From Tunturibacter gelidoferens (GTDB lineage: Bacteria; Acidobacteriota; Terriglobia; Terriglobales; Acidobacteriaceae): a stretch of 64,000 nt of DNA. The translations under genes and the position numbers were made by a program. The stretch covers positions 1,550,001-1,614,000 of the forward strand of contig NZ_CP132938.1 in the NCBI RefSeq assembly GCF_040358255.1, given 5' to 3'. Positions within the stretch are counted from its first letter, which is position 1. Every line of letters begins with the position of its first letter. Below the pieces are notes generated by a model. That model did no database searches and was not told the DNA's origin. It was given only the letters and a program-made list of their open reading frames with translations. Shown here piece after piece: positions 18,172 through 27,283 of the stretch.

Positions 18172-18370
18172 GGAGAAGTCTCCTTGGAGGAAGCGTGGTG
18201 CACACGAAGCGACGTGTGGGCTACAACTCTGAATTTTTAGAAAGGGGATACACGCAGAGGGGACTAGCTACAACAACAACGAGTAGGCATGAGGTGCAGC
18301 GGCGCGGGTTGGCGGAAGACCGTCATGTCAGGCTTCAGTGTACACCAGCAGGGTGGGAGCGGTCGGCTGC

Positions 18371-19150
18371 TCAGGTTTTCAAGAGGTGCGCTGCCTTCGA
18401 CTCAGCCTGCCGCCGCAGCACTCCGGCCTTGGCGTAAAGCTTTTCAGTGATAGCACTTGCCGGTGGCAGCCTCGCGTTGGCATGATTCAACAAAAGAAGA
18501 TAATCGTGCCACGCGCCGGTCGTCTGTTGTACGTCTTCCATACGTTTTGCAAACTTCGCCGCGGCCTTCGACGCGTCGCCGCCGATCTCGGCCATATATC
18601 GAGCCGTCTTGCAGACCTTGCGTATCGAATGAAGATCCTCATCTTGACTGGGATCGAGACCGCGCACCTCGGGAGCCATCCAGCTTCGCGCTACATTGAT
18701 AAGCTTTGCTCCACTCAGATTGAGATCGGCCTGTCCGGCAATATCCATCTCAACTCTGTCGAGGGCTCCATGGATCTCGTCTCGACTGCTGCGGATTTGC
18801 CGTTGCAGCTTTTTCACCTTCTTCTTTCTCGAAGCCTGCAGTTCCTTCTCCAGCTTTACCATCCCGTCGATTGCTCCGAGATGTTTTAGAAGCTCAACAT
18901 GAACGTCCAGATCGCGAACAGCCCCGGCGCTCTGCCGGATGTCACCGAGCGACCGCCTGAACTGCTTCGACCTCTTTGCCAGATTGGGCAAATCCGCAGC
19001 ATTGGCCAATACTTCAAGCACCGCCTCCAGCCGACGTGTGCTCGAGCGGAGCCGGTGTACAGCCTTGGGATCTGGATCGTCAACGCAATCTGCTAGTGCT
19101 GCTTTCAAGTCGAATGAATGACGGAGAAATGTGATGACCGGTTGCGGCAT
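18371..19150 (-). CDS. CHAD-domain protein
   Basis: A helical 259-residue protein with the conserved histidine alpha-helical domain, rich in Arg, Lys and His. Family marks are AVHRLRSSTRRLEAVLE near the start and DEDLHSIRKVCKTARYMAE in the second half. CHAD proteins bind polyphosphate granules and phosphate-rich polymers. No CYTH triphosphatase domain is attached or next door, so this is a stand-alone CHAD. ATG 19150 is chosen because the domain starts there; the frame extends upstream to 19231. Confidence 0.85.
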   Translation of the reverse strand: MPQPVITFLRHSFDLKAALADCVDDPDPKAVHRLRSSTRRLEAVLEVLANAADLPNLAKRSKQFRRSLGDIRQSAGAVRDLDVHVELLKHLGAIDGMVKLEKELQASRKKKVKKLQRQIRSSRDEIHGALDRVEMDIAGQADLNLSGAKLINVARSWMAPEVRGLDPSQDEDLHSIRKVCKTARYMAEIGGDASKAAAKFAKRMEDVQQTTGAWHDYLLLLNHANARLPPASAITEKLYAKAGVLRRQAESKAAHLLKT

Positions 19151-19278
19151 GGGACACCCTGCCTTCTTACAGATGCATCTTTTGCGGATTGAGGCTTCAC
19201 GACCCCGGATCGCCGCGATAGTTGCGCGCAACCGGTTTGAGTAAGGTGGGTTTCATTGGGTGTAGGCAGGAGGTTGTT

Positions 19279-19596
19279 ATGAAGATCACAAACGTAAAAG
19301 CGATGGTTGCAAAGGGCGTAACGGTTGGCTTACTGGCGGGTGCGTTTGTGTTGGCAGCACCGGCAAAGGCTGACGCACAGCAGTTCGCTGTGGGGGTACG
19401 GGTTGGCTATCCGGCTTACTATGGCTATCCCGCTCGCGGCTACTACTACGGGCCCGACTACTATGCTCGTCTGCGCTTTGAACAGGAACGTCGACATGCC
19501 GAGTGGGTGCGAGCGCATGAGTTTGAGCGCTATCACTATGACCACCGTGATGACCCTCGTGACTACCGCCATGACGACCACCGTGATCGTTGGTAG
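19279..19596 (+). CDS. small secreted Tyr/Gly- and His/Asp-rich protein
   Basis: A 105-residue exported protein with a clear signal peptide (VGLLAGAFVLAAPAKADA-Q). The mature part has a Tyr-Gly-Pro stretch (GYPAYYGYPARGYYYGPDYY), then an Arg/Glu helix, then a tail of repeating His-Asp-Arg. The tail could bind metal ions, but this is only an inference from composition. AGGAGG lies five bases before ATG 19279. It is not part of an operon. I do not recognise a named family. Confidence 0.7.
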   Translation: MKITNVKAMVAKGVTVGLLAGAFVLAAPAKADAQQFAVGVRVGYPAYYGYPARGYYYGPDYYARLRFEQERRHAEWVRAHEFERYHYDHRDDPRDYRHDDHRDRW

Positions 19597-19626
19597 TCGA
19601 TACCCTACGCTGCAGTCTTGCTGCGC

Positions 19627-20316
19627 CTAACAATGTTCGCAGGCCGGTTGCGGAGAGGTCCCCGCGCCGGCCTTGCCGTTGTTGGCGAACTCCGGCTCCA
19701 TAAGCGGTCGATAGTAGCGGGCTTCGGGGAATGCACAGCCCTGGCAAAGAGTTCTTCCGTCGCGGAGGTGCTCGCGATCATAGTTGATTCCTTCGCCGCA
19801 CTGCGCACAGGTGATGCGCGCCGACTTGTAGCCGGGCATCTCACGTGGGTGGATCGGGACCGCAACCCAATCTTCCTGGAAGAGGTCTTGGTTAGGCAAC
19901 TCGCGATAGGCGAGCATCTGCTGTTCGTTCTTGTTCTCAAGGTGCTGAAAGAGCTCACGAGCACGCTGCTTGGAAGATTCGAGCGCGGCGATCCGCAGAG
20001 CTTTGAAAACAGGAGTATCGCCCTGGGGCGTCAGGGGTGACGTGAGGTCAACGAAGGTGGCGGCCATCTTTCCCCAATCGCGAAATTTGATGGCGCGCTT
20101 GCCCAGGCGACAACCAGTGACCACGGCAATAGCGTCGGTCGCGCATCGGTCGATCTCGATGAACGTGACCAGGCGCTTGCGGTCGGCACCCTTGGGATCT
20201 TCGACGCCAAGGCGTTCACAACCCAGCATGGCCATCCGGACACCGAGAATCTGACCAGCACAAAGGTGACCGTGGGCGATCTCGGCTTCGCGGAGAAGTG
20301 CGTCAAAAGACTGCAT
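19627..20316 (-). CDS. FmdE-family protein with C-terminal zinc ribbon
   Basis: A 229-residue protein with the FmdE fold. The [15 protein letters not shown] motif is near the start and [17 protein letters not shown] follows. A TraR-like zinc finger (CAQC...CQGC) lies at about residues 170-196. FmdE proteins accompany formylmethanofuran dehydrogenase in archaea, but their role in bacteria is open. The C-terminus ends CEHC, a third cysteine pair of unknown use. ATG 20316 is chosen; TTG 20343 is an alternative. It is divergent from the CBS gene. Confidence 0.8.
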   Translation of the reverse strand: MQSFDALLREAEIAHGHLCAGQILGVRMAMLGCERLGVEDPKGADRKRLVTFIEIDRCATDAIAVVTGCRLGKRAIKFRDWGKMAATFVDLTSPLTPQGDTPVFKALRIAALESSKQRARELFQHLENKNEQQMLAYRELPNQDLFQEDWVAVPIHPREMPGYKSARITCAQCGEGINYDREHLRDGRTLCQGCAFPEARYYRPLMEPEFANNGKAGAGTSPQPACEHC

Positions 20317-20409
20317 AATCTGATGATACTGCTGGAGACGCAAGCGCGTTTTTTAAGTATTTGCGCGAGGTTGCGCAGCGGAGGTACTATTCGAGGCCCG
20401 AGGTGCCCC

Positions 20410-20862
20410 ATGAGTGAATTTGCGATGACGATCGGTATGGTGCTAAAGCAAAAGTCCGGGCCTATTGCGTCTATCGCGCCAGACGCCTCCGTCTATCAGG
20501 CCATTGAGATGATGGCAGAGCGGCAGGTAGGCGCGCTGCTGGTGATGACGCAGCAGTCGCTTATGGGAATCATCTCCGAACGTGACTACGCGCGGAAGGT
20601 CATTCTGCAGGGGCGATCCTCAAAGGAAACCCAGGTCGCGGAGATTATGAGCAGCCCTGTGATCTCCGTGTCGCCAAAGCACACCGTGGGCGAATGCATG
20701 CGCATCATCACCAAGAATCGCATCCGGCACCTGCCGGTGGTCGAGGGCAGTGCAGTCGTCGGCGTAGTTTCGATCGGCGACCTCGTGAACACGGTCATCA
20801 GCGAGCAGGAGATGACAATCCGGCATCTCGAAGCCTACATCTCAGGCGCGGCTACGACGTAG
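20410..20862 (+). CDS. tandem CBS-domain protein
   Basis: A 150-residue soluble protein made of two CBS domains ([23 protein letters not shown] first half and [20 protein letters not shown] second half). CBS pairs bind adenine nucleotides and often regulate transporters or enzymes. ATG 20410 has GAGG six bases upstream; the frame continues further upstream but that part is the FmdE promoter side. Its last 11 bases overlap the 3' end of the convergent SulP gene. Confidence 0.92.
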   Translation: MSEFAMTIGMVLKQKSGPIASIAPDASVYQAIEMMAERQVGALLVMTQQSLMGIISERDYARKVILQGRSSKETQVAEIMSSPVISVSPKHTVGECMRIITKNRIRHLPVVEGSAVVGVVSIGDLVNTVISEQEMTIRHLEAYISGAATT

Positions 20863-22549
20863 CGGATGGTTGGATCGTCGCTATGGACAAGGCCGGTTTC
20901 ATTGCCTCGTAGGCCTCGAGTGCGTCGTGAAGCCGGGTGAAGATCCATGAGGTGCCAATTGCCTCGGTCAGGTGATGGCGGTTGAAGTCTTCCCTTGTGT
21001 TCCACGGTACTCGAGCGAATCCCAACTGGACGCCAGCATCTGCCAGATTTTTCTTCAACTCCTCAACCACTCGCGCGGCGCTGTAGTCCAGGTTGGTAAT
21101 AGCCTCGGCATCTACGATGACCCACCGCACGCTGGTCGGTGATGGGCCAACCAGTGCGAGAATCTCGTCCGAGAAGCGGCTCGCATTGGCATAGAACAGT
21201 GCGGCGCCGAAGCGGTACATCACCAGCCCCGGCTCAGTCACTGCGCCTGGAGTTGGAGGAATCAGCTTCCACACATTGGCCTCATCCGGAATCATCACTC
21301 CCGTGCGGGGATGGTAGCTATGGTGCACGATGCGCAGCAGCGACAGAACCATCGCCAGAACAATACCCACTTCGACGCCCGCAGTAATCACGACGATGGT
21401 AGTTGTCACGGCAAGCGCGAATTCGGCAGGGCTTTCGCGGAGAATCCCCTGCAGGCTGCGCAATTTAATCAGCCGGATCGCCACCAGGAAAACCAGGGTC
21501 CCCAGTACGCATTGCGGCAGATATTGAAGTGGCTTGGTCAGAAACAACAGTACCAGCGCGACGACTATCGCCGTGGTAACCTGTGCGATCTGGCTCCGAC
21601 TGCCCACGCCTTCCACCATGGCGGTTTGCGTAGGGCTACCGTTGACGACGAACGTCCCGCTGAAGGCAGCAGCCGCGTTGGCCGCGGAAAGGCCGATCAG
21701 GTCCTGATTCTCGTCAAGCCGTTGATGATAACGAGCTGCATAGACTCGCGAGGTTGCTGCGCTCTGGGTCAGTATCATGACAGCGCATGACCCGGCGACG
21801 GAGAGCAGCGGCTTGATGTCACTCCAACGAACGTCTGGCATTGCAAGGTGTGGCAGGCCTCCCGCCACCGCGCCAATGACTGCGATGCCATGCCCGGCAA
21901 AGTTCCACACTGCACTGGCCGCTGTGGCCAGAATGACTGCAAACATCGGCCCTGGTGCCTTAGGCGCAGACCAGCGGAGAACAAAGACGAACGCAAGCAC
22001 CGCGAGGGTCACCGCCAACGTCGGTAGATGTATCCTCGGGAGTTCGCGGACGATCTCCACGAGTTGAAGAATCGATCTACGCGAAGTGACCTCAACACCA
22101 AGCATCTGGCCCAGAACCGCGATGCCAACCTGAAACCCTATGCCCGTCAGGAAACCGACGAGCACTGTCTGTGAGAGGAAGTCGGCGACGAAACCCAACC
22201 TGCACAACCGCCCCACCAGCAGGAAAGCGGCTGTGAGAAGCGCTACCAGGCCTGCCAGCGCGACATATCGAGTGCTCGCTGTTGGAGCCATGCCAGCCAG
22301 GCCGCTATGAAGGATAGCCGCAGTTGCCGAGTCAGCGGCGACCACCAGAAACCGCGACGAACCGAAGGTCGCAAATGCAAGTAGCGGCAGCAGAAGGGAA
22401 TACAGACCGGTAACAACAGGCATTCCTGCGATCCGGGTATACCCGAGCGCCTGCGGAATATTCATCGCGGCGAACGCAACACCGGCAACGGCGTCTCGTA
22501 TAACGCCGGTTCGCTTCAACGGCCTGATGCCTTGGAACAGATTCAACAA
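20852..22549 (-). CDS. SulP-family anion permease with STAS domain
   Basis: A 565-residue inner-membrane transporter of the SLC26/SulP family. The sulfate-transporter core spans about residues 15-380, with [24 protein letters not shown] in the N-terminal part. A C-terminal cytoplasmic STAS domain ([23 protein letters not shown]) follows from about 440 to 550. Likely cargo is sulfate or bicarbonate but the sequence does not fix it. Together with yeiH this stretch carries two putative anion transporters. The 3' end overlaps the CBS gene on the other strand. Confidence 0.92.
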   Translation of the reverse strand: MLNLFQGIRPLKRTGVIRDAVAGVAFAAMNIPQALGYTRIAGMPVVTGLYSLLLPLLAFATFGSSRFLVVAADSATAAILHSGLAGMAPTASTRYVALAGLVALLTAAFLLVGRLCRLGFVADFLSQTVLVGFLTGIGFQVGIAVLGQMLGVEVTSRRSILQLVEIVRELPRIHLPTLAVTLAVLAFVFVLRWSAPKAPGPMFAVILATAASAVWNFAGHGIAVIGAVAGGLPHLAMPDVRWSDIKPLLSVAGSCAVMILTQSAATSRVYAARYHQRLDENQDLIGLSAANAAAAFSGTFVVNGSPTQTAMVEGVGSRSQIAQVTTAIVVALVLLFLTKPLQYLPQCVLGTLVFLVAIRLIKLRSLQGILRESPAEFALAVTTTIVVITAGVEVGIVLAMVLSLLRIVHHSYHPRTGVMIPDEANVWKLIPPTPGAVTEPGLVMYRFGAALFYANASRFSDEILALVGPSPTSVRWVIVDAEAITNLDYSAARVVEELKKNLADAGVQLGFARVPWNTREDFNRHHLTEAIGTSWIFTRLHDALEAYEAMKPALSIATIQPSATS

Positions 22550-22698
22550 ATTCGAAACTCCTGCCTCAGAGACAGCGCAAAGTTCCCAGCCCTCGCAGCG
22601 GTGGTCCCGGAACTAGACGTTGATCCTAAACCAAATACCGCCGCTTCGACGACGTCGTGTCACGAATCCTCAACCCCGGCGACCCAGCCAGCGCTCTA

Positions 22699-22854
22699 CT
22701 ATTCGTCCGAGTTATCGCCCTCTTCCATCAGCGAGACGGTGCCGACCACGTCGTAGGTGGTCGCCTCGCCGCCAGTCGGCTTTAGCGTGACCCGCAAGGG
22801 CAACCGCTGCCACTGAGCAGGCTGGCACACCGGAATGAAGTGGTCAGCCTCCGG
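22699..22854 (-). other. in-frame coding continuation beyond the TGA
   Basis: 51 sense codons follow the TGA in the same frame, beginning PEADHFIPVCQPAQWQRLPL and ending SLMEEGDNSDE before TAG. Codons are strongly G/C-ending like the body of the gene, and the peptide has ordinary protein composition. No ribosome site or start codon suits it as a separate gene. It is best read as the original C-terminus of the secreted protein. Confidence 0.6.
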
Positions 22855-23430
22855 TCACTTCCCGATCTGCTTCTGGACTACCGGCCGCCGCGCTCCCAGC
22901 TCGGCCACGATGGCATAAAGGCCTCCCTTGGCCGTCGTCGCGATCCCACAGTACGCCGCATAGTCGCGGAACCAGACCACATCGGAGACAGCGAAGTCGA
23001 AGTCGGGCAGGCGGAGCACCGTAATGTGGCCAGTGACGCGATCAACGGAGAGCCAAGGCCCCGGCTGCCAGATCCAATGCGGTGCAGCATCATTCGGCAG
23101 CGCGTCGTTGAGCCGAAGCGCACGGCGGACTGTGAAAGTGCGATCCGTGACGTCGTGAATCTCGCCCGTCGTCCACTCCTTCTGGCGGTCGTCCACGAAG
23201 AGCGGACGCACCTTCAGGCTGCTGGTCTCGTCCACTTTGCTGTCAGGAGTGGCATCTGGCTGCGTATAGGGAACCTTGCGGTACGCCCCCAGCGTGACCG
23301 TATGAATCTTCGGACCGGCCGCCAGCAGCGGACGTCCCGGATAAATTGACGGCAAAGCCAAAAAAAACATTGCCCCCAGAAGATCAAATAGCGGCAGCCT
23401 GGCGCGGGTCGTGCGGGGAGTCGAACTCAA
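22855..23430 (-). CDS. secreted protein of unknown function, ended by a suspicious in-frame TGA
   Basis: A 191-residue frame with a hydrophobic N-terminus (FDLLGAMFFLALPSIYP) that looks like a signal or anchor, then a mixed beta-rich body (for example TVTLGAYRKVPYT, WIWQPGPWLSVDRVTGHITVL). I do not recognise the family. The frame ends at TGA 22857-22855 after QKQIGK, yet coding character continues in the same frame for another 51 codons to TAG 22699. This suggests either a nonsense mutation (CGA to TGA is the simplest) or readthrough. The start is uncertain: TTG 23430 gives the full frame and ATG 23370 is an alternative. Confidence 0.6.
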   Translation of the reverse strand: MSSTPRTTRARLPLFDLLGAMFFLALPSIYPGRPLLAAGPKIHTVTLGAYRKVPYTQPDATPDSKVDETSSLKVRPLFVDDRQKEWTTGEIHDVTDRTFTVRRALRLNDALPNDAAPHWIWQPGPWLSVDRVTGHITVLRLPDFDFAVSDVVWFRDYAAYCGIATTAKGGLYAIVAELGARRPVVQKQIGK

Positions 23431-23754
23431 GGGATAGGGCTCTCACAAGGGATTTTCAGTTGTTGCCATGCTACCTGACGCACAGTCTTTTCTATGCGGT
23501 AGGGGCTTCAGGACGCATAACACTTTTGGGGTGGAATAAAAGGGCTAAATAGCAGAAGAAACTTCAGTGAAGTCGGAAAGAACTCCATAGGTAACGGAAA
23601 AGGTTCAGAGGTTGTGGAATAGATTGTGAATACGGGGCAATCCACGGGCCTTTGCAGAGTAGTATCGTGGAAAGTATGCGTGCTGCCGTCGTGGTAGCGC
23701 GTGCGACAGACCGCGGCGGATCATTTGAAGCAGTACGAAAGGATACAAACGAAC
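23431..23754. other. gene-free region upstream of bactofilin
   Basis: About 320 bp between the divergent secreted-protein gene and bactofilin. It is more AT-rich than its surroundings and should hold both promoters. I see no convincing frame, repeat or hairpin. A short frame entering bactofilin from 23701 is an upstream extension without its own ribosome site. Confidence 0.5.
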
Positions 23755-24285
23755 ATGTGGAAACCGAATCAGACTGGAAGCAACACTCCCTCGACTCCTG
23801 AACCGGTGCGTCCGTCGACTCCAGCGACGAACTTCGAGGCGAGCCCCACCCGTCCCGCGACCGTTGGCGCTGGCAATGCAGCTGCTGCCGTACCAACCGG
23901 CGAGCAGGCCACCATCGGCAAGTCCCTCATCGTCAAGGGTGAGCTGACAGGCTCTGAGTCACTGTACATCGACGGCAAGGTCGAAGGCGCAATCAACCTC
24001 CCCGGCAACCGCGTCACAGTAGGCCGCAACGGCCAGGTCGCGGCGAACATCGTGGCACGCGAGATCGTTGTGCTGGGCAAGGTCCGCGGAAACTGCCAGG
24101 CCAGCGATCGCGTGGATATTCGCAGCGAAGGCTCGCTCACCGGCGATGTGATCGCAGCACGTATCTCGATTGAAGATGGCGCGTTCTTCAAGGGCGGCAT
24201 CGACATTCGCAAGCCCGGCGGAACCGACCTGAAGGGTGGCACCGCTACCCCAGCTTCCACCGAGCCTGTCGCCGTCGAGGCATAA
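23755..24285 (+). CDS. bactofilin cytoskeletal protein
   Basis: A 176-residue bactofilin. The Pro/Thr/Ser/Ala-rich flexible N-terminus (about 60 residues, starting MWKPNQ) precedes the beta-helix core (SLIVKGELTGSESLYIDGKVEG, RVTVGRNGQVAANIVAREIVV, CQASDRVDIRSEGSLTGDV). A Gly/Thr/Pro tail closes it. Bactofilins polymerise without nucleotide and organise the envelope. ATG 23755 is chosen because the core family start fits and AAAGGA lies 11 bases upstream. An intrinsic terminator follows. Confidence 0.93.
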   Translation: MWKPNQTGSNTPSTPEPVRPSTPATNFEASPTRPATVGAGNAAAAVPTGEQATIGKSLIVKGELTGSESLYIDGKVEGAINLPGNRVTVGRNGQVAANIVAREIVVLGKVRGNCQASDRVDIRSEGSLTGDVIAARISIEDGAFFKGGIDIRKPGGTDLKGGTATPASTEPVAVEA

Positions 24286-24320
24286 CGCTTCGTAACGTCG
24301 TTTCTAATCGAGTCGAGCGG

Positions 24321-24354
24321 TCCCTGCTAATCCCAGGGATCGTTTTGCTTTTTA
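24321..24354 (+). terminator. intrinsic terminator after bactofilin
   Basis: A TCCCTG stem and its CAGGGA partner enclose a seven-base loop and are followed by a T-rich run (GTTTTGCTTTTTATT). It lies 35 bp after the bactofilin stop and just before the stop of the convergent DUF2752 gene. Confidence 0.75.
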
Positions 24355-24765
24355 TTGGAACAGCCGAAGCGGAAGATTGCGAAGAACTGTAAATATCGAA
24401 GCCACAGCGAGCACGACATAGACGGGCGCACCGGGCATTCGCGGCCAGCCATCATCTTCGCGTCGAACAAATCGCCAGTACCAGCCAAAACCATAAGCTG
24501 CCGCGAGAGGAAGCAAGAGCGTAATCAGTGCGTTCAAGTGCATCGCCTCGTTAAGCCGCCCTTGGAGCAGCGCGGCAACCGCGCGTGTAGCTCCGCACCC
24601 AGGACACTGCAGATGAAAAGCTTCATAGATGGGGCACCGTGGATAGAAGCTGTACTGTGCAGGGGGAAAGCGCCGCAGAACTCCAGCCACCACCCCGACG
24701 ATCGCCAACGGTACAATCGTTCGTACGATTGCTGCGACACGACTACCTCGAGTCAGCACGATCAC
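24352..24765 (-). CDS. DUF2752 membrane protein
   Basis: A 137-residue protein with three hydrophobic helices and the DUF2752 signature: CPIYEAFHLQCPGCGATRA followed by a long helix. The family has no proven function. The GTG start overlaps the stop of the GYF gene (GTGA), so the two are translationally coupled. Frequent pairing of DUF2752 with TM2/GYF proteins suggests they work together at the membrane, but this is only inference. Confidence 0.85.
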   Translation of the reverse strand: MIVLTRGSRVAAIVRTIVPLAIVGVVAGVLRRFPPAQYSFYPRCPIYEAFHLQCPGCGATRAVAALLQGRLNEAMHLNALITLLLPLAAAYGFGWYWRFVRREDDGWPRMPGAPVYVVLAVASIFTVLRNLPLRLFQ

Positions 24766-25436
24766 CGCGCCACGTTCTGGTAGCGAAGGGTCTGTTTCAG
24801 CTGGTTGATCTCGTTGAGCTTGTATTGAAAATAAATGCCGCCGAAGAAGAAAGTCATGACGGCGCTCAGACGCAGGCCCAGAGGCTCGGCGCTGTTGAAG
24901 TGCTGCTCAAGCGTATCTCGCAACGTAAAGCGGGCGATGAGGCGAGCGACCCAGGCGGCAATGCCGATGAATCCTCCCACGAAGTTTTGATGGGGCTGTT
25001 GGTGATGGCTCATAGCGATGACGAGTCCCCAGGACCCACCGAAGTGCAGCACAACCAGCACGGTGGCAATAATGTAAAACATCAGGGCTTTGCTCGCCGG
25101 TTGCACTCGGTTTGCCCATGCGGCTATAACCAGGTTCCAGACCACCACGAAGAGCCCACAAGTAAGAAAACCGAGCAGCAGCTCAAGCACCCAGTTCAAG
25201 TTGGGCGGGTCAGGATAGGTGCTGCCTGACTGCGAATACACAGCAGGAGCAGCGTAGACCGGTGTCGCCGGGACGCCCGCAGAGCCGATAATTTGGGCGA
25301 CCGGGAGCCAATCGGGCATCGTGTCGCTCTTGGCCATGTCCGTCAGCAGAACGTTTCCCGAGCCGACATAGCGATGAAGGTCTTCGAGGGTATACGGTCC
25401 ATACATCTGCCCGTTGCGCGAAACCTGGTAGGTCAT
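24762..25436 (-). CDS. GYF-domain membrane protein (DUF4234/TM2-like)
   Basis: A 224-residue protein. Residues 1-50 form a GYF_2 domain (SRNGQMYGPYTLEDLHRYV, then WLPVAQII). A Pro/Ala/Tyr linker follows and then four hydrophobic helices starting at LNWVLELLLGFLTCGLFVVVW. The C-terminal tail is polar. ATG 25436 has AGGAG seven bases upstream; the frame extends upstream to 25508. It is the first gene of a two-gene operon with the DUF2752 protein. Confidence 0.82.
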   Translation of the reverse strand: MTYQVSRNGQMYGPYTLEDLHRYVGSGNVLLTDMAKSDTMPDWLPVAQIIGSAGVPATPVYAAPAVYSQSGSTYPDPPNLNWVLELLLGFLTCGLFVVVWNLVIAAWANRVQPASKALMFYIIATVLVVLHFGGSWGLVIAMSHHQQPHQNFVGGFIGIAAWVARLIARFTLRDTLEQHFNSAEPLGLRLSAVMTFFFGGIYFQYKLNEINQLKQTLRYQNVAR

Positions 25437-25582
25437 GCAAATCTCCTGAGTAGTCGAGGGCTGCAACGTATCTGCAGAATCGATGAAATCATGGAGAAGC
25501 GGTTCCACACAATCAGATTCGGAGACCTACCCCGATAACGCCGATTCTGTTCCTTCGGATTAGGATGTGAGAGTCTTGCACT

Positions 25583-26551
25583 GTGCATCGAGCAACTTTA
25601 GTCATCAACGCATCGGCCGGGCGAAGCAAAGACCTGCGAACTCTGGTCCATGCTATGGTCCAGACTCTTGAACAAGCTGGCATCCAGGCGAATGCGATCC
25701 TGACTACATCAGCCGGCGAGGCGCATTCAATTGCCGCTGATGCTGCAGCCATGGGATGCGATGCGGTCTTCGCCTGTGGTGGCGACGGCACGGTGCATGA
25801 GGTTCTGCAGGGCCTTGTGGGCACAAAAGCCGCGCTTGGGGTCGTACCGCTCGGGACGGCAAACGCCTTTGCGCGCAATCTCGGGTTGTCGCTCGATCCC
25901 GTGAAAGCTCTTCAAGAGCAGCTAAGCTTTGAGTCGCGCGCGATCTCGGTCGGCGAGGTACGCTACGCTGCCGAAGGATCCGAAGTGACCAGACATTTCA
26001 TCGTCATGGCCGGAGCTGGTCCGGATGGTGCGCTCGTGTATCGGCTCCTCGCAGGGAAGAGATCGAAGCTCGGTCGAAGCGTCTACTACGCCCATTCGCT
26101 GAGACTCTTCCTGACGCGAAGCTTTCCCGCGTTTCGAGTGGACTATCGAAAGAGCGACTCCGGCGAGTGGGTGGAGCGACGCGGCGTCGGGATTATCTGC
26201 TCTCGCGTTGCAAATCTTGGCGGCATATTCAGTCGTCTCGCAACAGGTAGTTCCGCGAACGAGAGCGATCTTCTACTCTCCATCGTCAAACCCCCGGCGA
26301 CAATCGGTCTACCGGCCTGGTTCGCGTTTAGTCACGTTAGACTCAGCACCCAGAATCCGTGGCTGGAACAGGCTCGAGTCTCCGAGTTCCGCTGCACGCC
26401 GCTTGAGCCGAATCATCGCATTCATGCAGAACTCGACGGGGAGTGGATCGGTCACCTCCCGATCTCCGTTCGCCTCTTACCGCAAGCGATTTCTCTGTTG
26501 ATACCGAAGAACAATGCAGCAAAGGTCAGGACCAACCGTCTTGCCAACTAA
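25583..26551 (+). CDS. diacylglycerol kinase family lipid kinase
   Basis: A 322-residue soluble kinase with the DAGK catalytic domain. The nucleotide motif CGGDGTVHEVLQG is at about residue 66, with PLGTANAFARNL shortly after and a C-terminal beta domain (ELDGEWIGHLPISV). Members phosphorylate diacylglycerol, sphingoid bases or related lipids using ATP. The GTG at 25583 is the only reasonable start. It is convergent with kdpE, ending 12 bp from it. Confidence 0.9.
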   Translation: MHRATLVINASAGRSKDLRTLVHAMVQTLEQAGIQANAILTTSAGEAHSIAADAAAMGCDAVFACGGDGTVHEVLQGLVGTKAALGVVPLGTANAFARNLGLSLDPVKALQEQLSFESRAISVGEVRYAAEGSEVTRHFIVMAGAGPDGALVYRLLAGKRSKLGRSVYYAHSLRLFLTRSFPAFRVDYRKSDSGEWVERRGVGIICSRVANLGGIFSRLATGSSANESDLLLSIVKPPATIGLPAWFAFSHVRLSTQNPWLEQARVSEFRCTPLEPNHRIHAELDGEWIGHLPISVRLLPQAISLLIPKNNAAKVRTNRLAN

Positions 26552-26563
26552 GAGGGCCCATGA

Positions 26564-27283
26564 TCAGAACTCGTCGTCGCCAGTAGGGCGAAAACGATAG
26601 CCGATCCAAGGCTCGGTGACGATATACGCGGGCTCCTCTGTGAGCTCGATCTTCTTCCGCAACTGGCCAATGTTGACGCGCAGATACTCCGGCTGATCGG
26701 CGTTCGTTCCCCAAACCGCGTGGAGCAACGCTCGATGCGTCAGGACCTGTCCGGGGTGCTGCGCCAGGCACACGAGAAGGTCGAACTGCTTCGGTGTCAG
26801 GTGCGTGTCTTGCCCGCGAACTGCTACTCGGTGCTGCGGAATATCGATATAAAAATCGCCTGCTGAGATGACCTGCGGGGCGTCGGACTCGGTAGCCGAA
26901 CTGCGGCGGAGTTGCGCGCGGACGCGAGCCTGCAGCTCCTGAATGCTGAATGGTTTCGTCACGTAGTCGTCCGCGCCGGCGTCCAGCGCTTCGATCTTCA
27001 TGGCCTCTTGATTGCGGACCGAAAGAACAATGATCGGAACCTTGGATACAGCTCGAATCTCGCGGCAAAGCTCAATCCCGTTCATCTCAGGCATGGAGAC
27101 GTCTGTAACGACGAGATCTGGCTTCCACGTATGCACAGCCTCCATTCCCTCAACGCCGTTCGCAGCGATGCGCAACGAATAGCCCTGCGTCGAAAGCGCC
27201 GTGCGAAGTACGCGAGTGATCTGCGCCTCGTCATCCACGATAAGAATCTTTGCATGTTGCTGGCCTTCCAGGTTTTGTTTCAT
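26564..27283 (-). CDS. kdpE: KdpE-like response regulator
   Basis: An OmpR/PhoB-type regulator of 239 residues. The receiver has the acidic pair in IVDDEAQI, the phospho-acceptor Asp in LVVTDVSMPEMNG and the Lys in DYVTKPF. The C-terminal winged helix includes VRGQDTHLTPKQFDLL and EYLRVNIGQLRKKIE. KdpE activates the kdpFABC potassium pump genes in other bacteria. No kdpFABC genes are in the window. The start overlaps the KdpD fragment gene by four bases, so it is translated from the same transcript. Confidence 0.9.
   Translation of the reverse strand: MKQNLEGQQHAKILIVDDEAQITRVLRTALSTQGYSLRIAANGVEGMEAVHTWKPDLVVTDVSMPEMNGIELCREIRAVSKVPIIVLSVRNQEAMKIEALDAGADDYVTKPFSIQELQARVRAQLRRSSATESDAPQVISAGDFYIDIPQHRVAVRGQDTHLTPKQFDLLVCLAQHPGQVLTHRALLHAVWGTNADQPEYLRVNIGQLRKKIELTEEPAYIVTEPWIGYRFRPTGDDEF

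Noticed and set aside
22841..22857. Clear selenocysteine codon
   Set aside because: A hairpin follows the TGA but its loop does not resemble a bacterial SECIS, and no sel genes are visible. It is kept only as an alternative to a nonsense mutation.
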